Assembly: GCA_030762935.1 (NCBI GenBank)
Contig: CM060883.1
Coordinates: 35,983,501 to 36,047,500, forward strand
Source of the DNA: Hymenopus coronatus
Lineage: Eukaryota > Arthropoda > Insecta > Mantodea > Hymenopodidae
Length of the DNA: 64,000 bases
Direction of reading: 5' to 3'
The notes below the pieces were generated by a model. The model was not told the origin of the DNA. It saw only the letters and a list, made by a program, of their open reading frames with translations, and searched no databases. The position numbers and the translations under genes were made by a program. The first letter of the stretch is position 1. Every line of letters starts with the position of its first letter. This document shows, one piece after another, positions 55,985-64,000 of this stretch.

Positions 55985-56392
55985 TTTTAATATTGAAGCT
56001 GAACCTGTTCTTTGTAAAAGTATTGTCGAATATGTTACACGAAATTCGAACTCTTGTCAGTGTTATGCATGTTGAAGGTGCAAAATGTATTCCTGTAGTC
56101 GTCGTAACAAATTCACTTTCCTGGATATTTTGCATGAGGCGCATTTAAAAGAGAAAAAGGCCGAGCACTGGAAATGAAGTAGTGCTTTATCTTGCGCTCG
56201 TGAGCTGCGTGCAAAGAAAGGCTAGTCAGCTATCGTGTCGTGCGAACACAAGTAGTAACATAAACTAGGCGCCTGCTACGCTCCCTTTACTCTTGAAAAG
56301 ATTTAGAACGTTTGTTTTATCCAGGTATAATGTAGAGGGTGTTGCTGTAGCGGCCGCTGAGGTATGCTACTGGTGCTGCCAATTTTGTTTTC
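55985..56392. other. Unassigned spacer
   Basis: No recognised gene or repeat. Confidence 0.5.
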
Positions 56393-57170
56393 TTACTTTC
56401 TCTGCACGTACAATGTACCCAAAAATTCAATACCGAGATTTTACCGGAAATACATGTTTTGAGACCCGCTTAATAAAAAAAAAGCATTTTTATAAAAATG
56501 TACGTGTGAGTATGTGCCTTTGGGCGGCATAGATCAAAAACGAAAAGTCCGTTAAAAACCAAACTTGGTATTTAGGTTTGGTATCTTCCAAGGATGCTAC
56601 ACGAAGATTTTCAAGAAAATCACCCCAACCCCAACTACCCTTTACATGGAACTTTTTTCGAAAATGTTTATTTTCTAAAAAATGGCTCTAACGATTTTGA
56701 TTAAAATATCGTATATTAAAGAAATAAAATGTATATTTTGAAACTTCTGGGAATAGCCTTTAAAGACTACTTTATTCTGGGTCAATTTTAAGGAGTTTTG
56801 CATAATTGCTATACCGTTAGAGATGGACAAAATCTTACCACACAACAAATGTAGAGCACCTTAAAACACACAGTTTAGGTTATATACATTTTTTCGTGGA
56901 GTTGATTGTCTTTGAGATGTTCCTTGTTTTTGGTTTCAGCTATAAAAACTTATACTTTTCTCATAGAGGACTTTGTGAACTCGTGTCCATACAAAGAAAC
57001 TTCAGTCGCAGAGCAACCAGCTTTGGTACCCCCTCCCACTTATTTCGCTTCTACTAACAAGTAAGTGAGTAATAAGACTATTTCTGCTAATTTTTGCTCC
57101 ATTAGATGAAGTAAATAGAATAATTTGTTGCAGTGATGTAGAGAAAGTCATGTGAATGGAACACATCAGA
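56393..57170 (-). mobile_element. ATIR element, near full length
   Basis: Minus copy from ACTTTCTCTGCACG (palindrome partly deleted) to CACATCAGA, with several small internal deletions. Confidence 0.88.
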
Positions 57171-57524
57171 TTTTTCAATTTTATATTTATATTTAAATAT
57201 AGTTTAAATTATTATTTTAATTTACTTAAATGTTATGGAATAATTATTTCTTGTTTTATATAATAACTTTATAGGTTTATTTCCATTATATAATTTATCA
57301 ATTTTTATTCCTCCAATTTTTAGCGCACGTGACTCATTTTCACACAGCTAACTGATTTAAATGTTTTAAAATGATACAAAACAACAGCAATAATAATAGT
57401 AGTAATAATAACAACAATATTAATAATAATGATAACATTAATATTGCTTCTACTGTCTCAAATTATTGAATTCCTTTCACCTATTCGTTTTCTGTGCACT
57501 TGTCTGATTTTTAGGCGCCTAGTT
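57171..57524. other. AT-rich spacer
   Basis: Contains AAT/AAC trinucleotide-rich sequence (57385-57440). Nothing else recognised. Confidence 0.5.
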
Positions 57525-57608
57525 ATGTGTTGTATTCCACCCAAAAATTCAAAGTCGAGATTTCACCGGAGAGTTATTTCATAAGTCATGGCAACTATCT
57601 GAGAAAAA
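57525..57608 (-). mobile_element. ATIR 3' fragment
   Basis: GTATTCCACCCAAAAATTC and GAGATTTCACCGG, the minus-oriented block next to the 3' palindrome, which is itself missing. Confidence 0.65.
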
Positions 57609-57844
57609 GGTACATGAATTCACATGTTTTAAGACTAAGTTTTATTGCTTTTCTGTTGAATGAAATACGTTTTATAGAATCAAACACATAAGCTATTAAT
57701 GTAAACAGCTTAAAATAATTGTCATGAATTATAGAATAATTCATACAAATTTCTGGAAAAACAATTGAATATTTTAAGAGCAGCGGTAATTCAACTCACT
57801 TAAGGTGCACTTTCCGTATGTTCAGAAGACCTTGTCCCCTTTAC

Positions 57845-58028
57845 TAACGCTTTGTTTCTGAGTTTTGCTGTTTTCACATACACACATACTGACTATTTTC
57901 TAAAAAGCTTTTTCTTTTGATTCAGGGGTCCTCAAAACATGTTTTTCTGGTGAAACCCCGGTACCAAACTTTGAGTGGAATATCTTCTGTGTTTGTTATG
58001 TACATTGTACTGGTAGATAAAGTTAAAA
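57845..58028 (+). mobile_element. ATIR 3' fragment, old
   Basis: Plus piece from TTTGTTTCTGAGTTTTGCTG through the CA tract and GATTCAGGGGTCCTCAAAAC to TGGTAGATAAAGTTAAAA. Confidence 0.7.
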
Positions 58029-58468
58029 TGGTTAATTACTTGGGAACACCTGGTTAATTACTTGAGAAAAGTTGAGCACAAGTACAATAATGCAGGTTGA
58101 TGAACATGGTACAGCTGTATATTCACTCCTCTTTTCCATAATTACAGCATAATCTGGTGATTGCTGTGTCGAGAACAATCGTGTTGATATCAGAGCAGAA
58201 AGCCGATATTACCAACATGTCCGCTCCTTTGAAATGCTTGTCAACTGCCTGGGATTACGAGCTTCAGTTGTTTCTGAAATGACCTTTATGTGGGCTTGGT
58301 TGCGACCGAAAGCTATTGCAGAAAAGTGACACGGGAAGCTGCTTATCCAAGTCCAATATAAACCCTGTTCTGCGAAGTTTAAATGTGGATTAACATAACA
58401 ATGGTCAAAACAGCAGCATTGCAGCTAGAATATGACTGTAGAGAGTTTATCTCTTGGTTATTGAAAAA
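58029..58468. other. Unassigned spacer
   Basis: No recognised gene or repeat. Confidence 0.5.
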
Positions 58469-59296
58469 TCTGATGTTCCATTCTCTACATCTCTGCAATA
58501 AATTATTGTTAAAAAGCTTATTCTTCTATTTACTTCATGCTAATGGAGAAAATAGTCTTATTACTTGCTTCCTTGTAAGTAGAAGCAAAATAAGGGAGTA
58601 CTATAGGTTAAAGTGATACTCAAAAGCTGGTTGCTAAGTGACTGAAGTTCCTTTGTTTGTGTGGACAGCAGTTGACAAATTCCTGTATGAGAAAAAGTTT
58701 TTTAAAACTGAAACCGAAAACAAGGAATATCTAAAAAGCGATCAACTCTACAAAAAAAAAAAATGTATATAACATAAATTGTATGTTTTAACGTGCCCTA
58801 CATTTTTGTATGGTAAGTTTTTGTGCATCCCTTACAGTTTCGCAGTTATGCAAAATTCCCTAAAATTCATCCAGAATAAAGTAGTCTTCAGAGAGTTTCC
58901 CAGAAAATTCAAGATATCGGTACGTTTTATTTGTCAGGTAAATATCTTTAATATACGATATATTAATCAAAATCGTTAGGTTTTTGAGAAAATCAAAAGT
59001 TCCACGTAAAGGGTAATTTGGGGAGGGGGGATTTTTCTCAGAATCTTCGTGTTGCATCCCTAGCGTATATATTAAACTTAAATACCAACTTTGGTATTTT
59101 ACGGACTTTTTGTTTTTGAGTTATCGTGTTCATAGGTACACGGACACACACGGACCTTTTTCTGAAAATGTTTATTTTTGGATACAGAGGAGTCTAAAAC
59201 ATATATTTCCGATGAAATCTCGGTATTGAATTTTTGGGTGCAATACAATATCTTCTCTATACACTATGTACATAGCACGTGTAGAGAAAATAAAAA
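58469..59296 (+). mobile_element. ATIR element, full length with 5' deletion
   Basis: Plus copy starting TCTGATGTTCCATTCTCTAC, in which the hairpin right arm and ACTTT are lost. It ends GTGTAGAGAAAATAAAAAA. Confidence 0.9.
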
Positions 59297-59885
59297 ATCA
59301 ACCAAAAATAATTTGTTTTTGTATCTTTTTCTAAGGACTAATTGAACTCCCCTCATTCATTTTACATACATGATAGATAAAGGAAAAGTTTAACGGAGGT
59401 TATGAGTTATAGAGGGAGGGGAGAGGTCCGAAGTCAATATGTTACCGTGTATATAATAATTGCCTGCTGCTGTACGGTGGAAGCCTGGAAATGGATGCGC
59501 AGGGCAACCGCCCGAGAAATTGCCAAACAATTAGCATTTCTGCAATGTGAATATTGCATGGCACGGGTCGGTTAACAAAGAGCACTGCTACGCTGGAGTT
59601 TGGATGTACATTTCGGAGCAAAGGTGTGGGAGGATGAAACTTGGGCGCCATGTAACACCATTCTCACCCTCGTGGTGTAGTCTTGTAGCACAGTCGCCAA
59701 GTAATCAGCATTCCACTGCCTTGCAACAGGGAGCGGGGAAAAATAAAACAAACCGGGTACACAAAGATTGCGTGGATCACGTCAAACACAAATGAAATAT
59801 ATATGACCGGCAAAATGAGGATACGTTTCTTTTCCTCTAGAATACCTGAATACAACCTCCATAGATATTGCATCTACGAGGGCCG
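59297..59885. other. Unassigned spacer
   Basis: No recognised gene; open frames on both strands around 59440-59870 lack family features. Confidence 0.5.
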
Positions 59886-60670
59886 TTTTTTACTTTCTCT
59901 ATTCGTACTATGTACATGGTGTATAGAGAAGGTATTGCAGTCTACCAAAAAATTCAATACCGAGGTTTCACCGGAAATATATGCTTTAGGGTCCCATCCA
60001 AAATAAGTATTTTCAGAAAAAGGTCCATGTTTCTATGTGTCCGTCCGTGTGTCAACGTGTGCCTACGAACACGATAACTCAAAAACGAAAAGTCGGTAAA
60101 TTACCAAATTTGGTATTTAAGTTTAGTATCTTCCAGGGATGCGACACAAAGATTTTGAGAAAAATTCCAGTACCCAAACTACCCTTAACATGGAACGTTT
60201 TCGAAAATTTTTATTTTCTAAAAAATGGCTCTAACGATTTTGATTAAAATATCGTATATTAAAGATATTTACCTGACAAATAAAATGTATTTTTTTTTTA
60301 ATTTTCTGGGAATAGCCTCTGAATACTACTTTATTCTGAGTGAATTTTGCGTAACTGCTAAACCGTAAGAAATGCACAAAAATTTACCACACACAAAATG
60401 TAGAGCACATTAAAACACACAATTTATGCTATATACATTTTTTTCGTGGAGTTGACCGTTTTTGAGATATTCCTTGTTTTTGAGCTCTGAAAAAATTTTC
60501 GCATACAGGAATTTGTACGGTATTCCCTTATTTCGCTTCTACTTACAAGGAAGCAACTAATAAGACTAGTTCTGCTAATTTTTTTTCTCGATTAGCATGA
60601 AGTAAATAGAAGAATAAGCTTTTTAACAATAATTTGTTGCAGAGATGTAGAGAAAGTCGAACACATGAGC
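59886..60670 (-). mobile_element. ATIR element, near full length
   Basis: Minus copy from ACTTTCTCTATTCG to GAGAAAGTCGAACACATGAG, missing the CATGTGAATG part of the 5' hairpin. Another deletion affects the GTCACATAGCAACC block. Confidence 0.88.
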
Positions 60671-60698
60671 TTTTTGCAAGACAGGATATCCATACCTT

Positions 60699-61044
60699 AA
60701 CTCCATGGCACGACAGCTCACGGGGAACCTTGGCCTACCGCCCGGCCGCTGCGTCCCCCATCTCGGTCCACTACAGACGTCATGGATGGGGTGCAGTATT
60801 GGAGGGTGAGACGTGGTCAGCGCCTCGAGCCCCTCCCGGCCGGTTAATGCGGTCCTCACGACCTGGAGCCGCTACTTCTCCATCAAGTAGCTCCTCAATT
60901 GGCCCCCCAGGGACCTCACGAGGCTGAGTGCACCCCGGTCCAGGTCTCCCAGCGGGGGAAAAATCCCCACGCCGGTACTGGGGATCGAACCCAGGTCTCC
61001 CGCTTGGTAGGCAGCTGCGCTACCACCGCGCTAAGGAGACGACC
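60699..61044 (-). mobile_element. tRNA-derived SINE, family S8, 13-bp TSD
   Basis: Flanked by ATATCCATACCTT at 60686-60698 and 61045-61057. The minus-strand head is GCGCGGTGGTAGCGCAGCTG (A box) and GACCTGGGTTCGATCCCCAG (B box), followed by a GC-rich body. The length is 346 bp and no poly(A) is seen. It is the best-preserved SINE insertion in the window. Confidence 0.92.
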
Positions 61045-61057
61045 ATATCCATACCTT

Positions 61058-61465
61058 GGGCGGATTAATCGCGGCAAGGTGAAGACAGTAATAAATTACT
61101 ACCGCAGAGTAGCAACCCAAATGCACACTTCAGGAACTGAAGTTTGTGGTGGAATAATGATAGCAGCTAAGGAAAGTTTTTGGATCGTTAGGTCGGTGAA
61201 CTGCAATGTGCTTCCCACAAACCACACACAATCTTTTTGTGCTGAACGAGTAAAACGCCAAGGCTTGCGGTTGAAACTGCTGGGTTTGGTTTACGCCAGA
61301 AGAAAAGGGGTTTATCTTTTCAGGGGATGCGGGCTCAAATCCCACTCAAGTCAAGCTGTTTTCTTCACTGACGGAACGTCCGATAAAACCTACCAGGAGT
61401 TGTAATAAATCTTGTTATCTAGCACCAAATGTATCTGTTCTTGTCTCTATCCTGAAGGGAAAAAA
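61058..61465. other. Spacer, possibly a decayed tRNA-like repeat
   Basis: GATGCGGGCTCAAATCCCAC at about 61326 resembles a B box, but no A box or tail was found. The open frames 60899-61405 and 61130-61345 cross it without protein-family similarity. Confidence 0.4.
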
Positions 61466-62357
61466 TCTGATGTGTTCCATTCACATGACTTTCTCTACAT
61501 CTCTGTAATAAATTAAAAAGCTTATGCTCCTATTTACTTCATGCTAACCGAGAAAAAATTAGCAGAAATAGTTTTATTACTTGTTACCTTGTAAGTAGAA
61601 GCAAAATAAGGGAGTACCATAGGTTAAACTGATAGTCAAAAGCTGGTTCCTATGTGACTGAAGTTCCTTGTTTGTATCTCTAGGAATTGACAAATTCCTA
61701 TATGAGAAAAGTATACGTTTTTCAAAGCTGAAGCTGCAAACAACGAATACCTTAAAAATGATTACCTCCACGAAAAAACATTATATAACATAACTTTTGT
61801 CTTTTTAATGTGCTCTACATGTTCTGTGTAGTAAGTTTTTATCCATCTCTCACGGTTTAGCAGTAATGTAAAATTCCGTAAAATTGATCCAGAATAAAGT
61901 AGACTTCAGAGGCTATTCTCAGAAAATTCAAGATATACATTTTATTTGTCAGGTAAATATTTGTTATATACGAAATTTTAATCAAAGTCGTTAGAGCCAT
62001 TTTTGAGAAAATCAAAATTTTGTAAAAAAAGTTCCAGGTAAAGGTAGTTGGGGGGGGGGATTTTCTTCAAAATCTTTGTGTCGTATCCTTGGAAGACACC
62101 AAACTTAAATATCAAGTTTGGACTTTAACGGTCTTTTCGCTTTTGCGCTATGCTGCCCACAGACACACACACATACATACACACACAGACAGACGGACAG
62201 ACAGACACACACACGGACATTTTTCTAAAAATGCTTTTTTGGATTCAGGGAGTCTCAAAACATGTATTTCCGGTGAAATCTCGGTTTCGAATTTTTGGGT
62301 ACAATACAATACCTTCTCTATACACTATGTACATAGTTCGTATAGAGAAAGTAAAAA
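61466..62357 (+). mobile_element. ATIR element, full length
   Basis: Plus copy, subfamily B, from TCTGATGTGTTCC to GTATAGAGAAAGTAAAAAA. It has a mixed CA/CAGA microsatellite (62160-62217) and an intact 3' palindrome. Confidence 0.93.
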
Positions 62358-62440
62358 ATGAAATGAATTACGAATATAAACATTCATTGTAAGTGAGGAT
62401 CATTTTGAGCAACTCTATATAGGTTTAGCACAGTAGCTTC

Positions 62441-63040
62441 TTATTTTCTCTACACATACTATATACATACTGTATAGAGGAAGAATTGCATTGCACCCAA
62501 AAATTTGATACTTTGAGGTCCCTTAAGTTAAAAAAATCTGATGTACTCCATTCACATGACTTATTCTACATCTCTGCAACAAATTACTGTTAAAAAGCTT
62601 ATTCTTTTATTTACTTCATGCTAATTGAGACAAAAATTAACAGAAGTTGTGTTATTACTTGCTTCCTTATAATTTGAAAGCAGATACAAGAATACTCAAG
62701 GCTAAACCGACCGTCAAATATTTTAAGATGTGGTTGCTATGTTATAGAAATCCGTTTCTTTGCATGACCAGGTGTTGACTAGTTCCGGTTATTTAAAACT
62801 GAAATCAATAACAAAAAATATGTCATAAACGGCCAATCCCACGAAAAAATGCAATATAAATTGTGTATTTTAACGAGCTCTACATTTATTGTAAATTAAG
62901 TTTTTGTTCTCTCTCTCTAATGGTTTACCAGTTATGCAAAATTCCGCAAAATACATTCAGAATAAAGACATCCTCAGAGGATATTGCCAGAAAATTTAAG
63001 ATATACATTATATTTTTCATTCAAATGTACGATTTTTAAC
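62441..63040 (+). mobile_element. ATIR element, composite, 3' truncated
   Basis: A 96-bp minus-oriented 3' fragment (62441-62536, from TTTTCTCTACACATACT to TTAAGTTAAAAAAA) is joined to the plus 5' end TCTGATGTACTCC. The plus part stops near 63040 in the GATTTTAATCAAAATCG block, where a perfect inverted repeat is found. Confidence 0.83.
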
Positions 63041-63056
63041 CAAAATCGTACATTTG
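63022..63056. repeat. Perfect 15-bp inverted repeat at an ATIR break point
   Basis: CAAATGTACGATTTT (63022-63036) and AAAATCGTACATTTG (63042-63056) are exact complements around a 5-nt loop. It lies where the ATIR copy ends, suggesting a snap-back or template-switch event. Confidence 0.88.
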
Positions 63057-63094
63057 TATGCATACTCATTCATCTCATATGCATACTTACAGAT

Positions 63095-63213
63095 TAGTAG
63101 GGGAAAGGGAATAATTCTGGTTAAAGAAAAATTCCCCGCCCCAGCCGGGAATCGAACCCGGAATCTCCGGGTGAGTAGTCAACTCGGCTACCACCCGGTC
63201 ACGGAGGCAGTCT
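63095..63213 (-). mobile_element. tRNA-derived SINE, family S7
   Basis: Minus-strand head: CCGTGACCGGGTGGTAGCCG (A-box region) and TTCCGGGTTCGATTCCCGGC (B box), then GGGGCGGGGAATTTTTC and a tail TTCCCTTTCCCC. A decayed relative lies at 45009. Confidence 0.82.
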
Positions 63214-63674
63214 AACAGAAACTTGTCGTTGGATTTAGGGTCATTGCCCATCATTTCACAATTAGACTCATTTCTAAGAGAACAAATAGACACATGGGCA
63301 AAAATCACGGTATGGTCATTCAAAACCTTCAGTGTTATGTTAAAGATACTCCAATCTTTTGAAATATTCATTAGCAGCAAGTTGAAGGAAGCAAAGAGCC
63401 TGGGAGGAGAGAATTTAATTTGTAGTGTTGTGATGTTTGCATGCCACAAGAGAGTATCAATCTCTTAGCTCCTCCCCATGTCATCAACCCGGGGGTTCCC
63501 GATAGCTTCAACCGCACCCAGTACCTCTTTCCATTGCAGCCCCGAGCTCTGCCCATCGAAGATTAGCACCAAGATTGCAATGTCACGTATTGCAAGTGCA
63601 TTTCTGTGCTCGGTTTAATGAGCCTGCACTTCATTGAGGAGACTGGAGTTTCAAACAGTCAGAATATAGAAACA
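63214..63674. other. Unassigned spacer
   Basis: No recognised gene or repeat. Confidence 0.5.
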
Positions 63675-63826
63675 TCTGACGTGTTCCATTCAAATGACTT
63701 TTTCTACATCTCTGTAACAAATTATTGTTAAAAAGCTTATTCTTCTGTCTATATCATTCTAATCGAAATAAACATTAGCAGAAATTGTCTTTATTACTTG
63801 GTACCTTGTAAGTACAAAGGCAAAAA
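63675..63826 (+). mobile_element. ATIR element, cut by another ATIR copy
   Basis: 5' portion TCTGACGTGTTCC to GTAAGTACAAAGGCAAAAA, where a second plus copy starts. The target was A-rich. Confidence 0.85.
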
Positions 63827-64000
63827 TCTAATGTGTGCCATTTGCATGATGTCCTCTAGCTGTTCGATAAACAAACTTTTATTCAAAGCATTAACTGCTA
63901 TCTACATCATGCTAAACATTAGCAGAATTAGTCTTATTACTAGCTTCCTTGTAAGTAGAAGAGAAATAAGAAAATGCACAGGCTAAACCGTTATGTGAAA
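63827..64000 (+). mobile_element. ATIR element, runs out of the window
   Basis: Begins TCTAATGTGTGCCATTTGC and continues with the CTAGCTGTTCGATAAACAAA block, which is subfamily A-like. Its remainder lies beyond the window. Confidence 0.8.

Noticed and set aside
61130..61345. Frame starting MGFEPASP
   Set aside because: GFEP-type starts are typical translations of reverse tRNA-like B boxes (GGNTCAAATCCC), not protein genes.
60899..61405. 168-codon frame
   Set aside because: It reads through the S8 SINE tRNA head and its TSD into spacer, so it is not a gene.
63095..63213. tRNA gene
   Set aside because: A and B boxes are clear but the sequence continues into a SINE body and has a diverged relative at 45009; the same reasoning rejects tRNA calls at 27540, 29188, 31020, 49080 and 61000.
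1..64000. CRISPR array
   Set aside because: The repeats are roughly 0.9 kb interspersed elements in both orientations, not short regularly spaced repeats, and the genome is eukaryotic.

Overview
The window looks like a repeat-dominated intergenic or intronic stretch from a large, AT-rich eukaryotic genome, most likely an arthropod. The reasons are tRNA-headed SINEs with A and B boxes, a Jockey-type LINE remnant, a PIF/Harbinger derivative and a GC-rich CCHC-knuckle ORF1, with no operons, ribosome binding sites or recognisable host exons. The species cannot be named from the sequence alone.

The dominant feature is one interspersed family, called the ATIR element here. A full copy is about 0.87-0.95 kb. 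The 5' end is TCTGATGTG, with a small ATGTG/CACAT hairpin and then ACTTTCTCTA. The 3' end is a palindrome, then TAGAGAAAGT and a short A run. The inverted motif ACTTTCTCTA/TAGAGAAAGT is subterminal on the left and near-terminal on the right, copies lack TIRs and TSDs, and a (CA)n/(CAGA)n tract sits at a fixed internal position. This resembles non-autonomous Helitron-like/Helentron elements (HINE, DINE-1-like); that class assignment is inference. About 50 copies or pieces cover, by hand tally, roughly 30 kb of 64 kb. In this annotation + means the TCTGATG end is on the left.

Layout: 0-11.7 kb is mostly ATIR copies plus a 64-bp inverted repeat around a GAGT microsatellite. 11.8-15.2 kb is a nested block: an ORF1-only LINE-like retroposon with poly(A) and a 10-bp TSD, and a 0.9-kb Harbinger derivative, both inside an older GC-richer repeat. 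16-28.8 kb is ATIR copies with SINEs. 28.8-37.7 kb holds several SINE families (some nested, with visible TSDs), a frameshifted Jockey reverse-transcriptase tail, and an ATIR copy whose empty site can be reconstructed. 38-48.4 kb is a dense ATIR zone with a long run of same-strand copies. 48.4-54 kb is the repeat-poorest part. 54-64 kb returns to ATIR copies, with one full SINE carrying a 13-bp TSD.

Nothing here works as a pathway; the content is a layered insertion history. The least ordinary items are: at least five ATIR copies in which a short 3'-terminal fragment is joined in inverted orientation to the 5' end, giving long terminal inverted repeats of about 100-135 bp; and the intact 537-codon ORF1 that travels without a reverse transcriptase.
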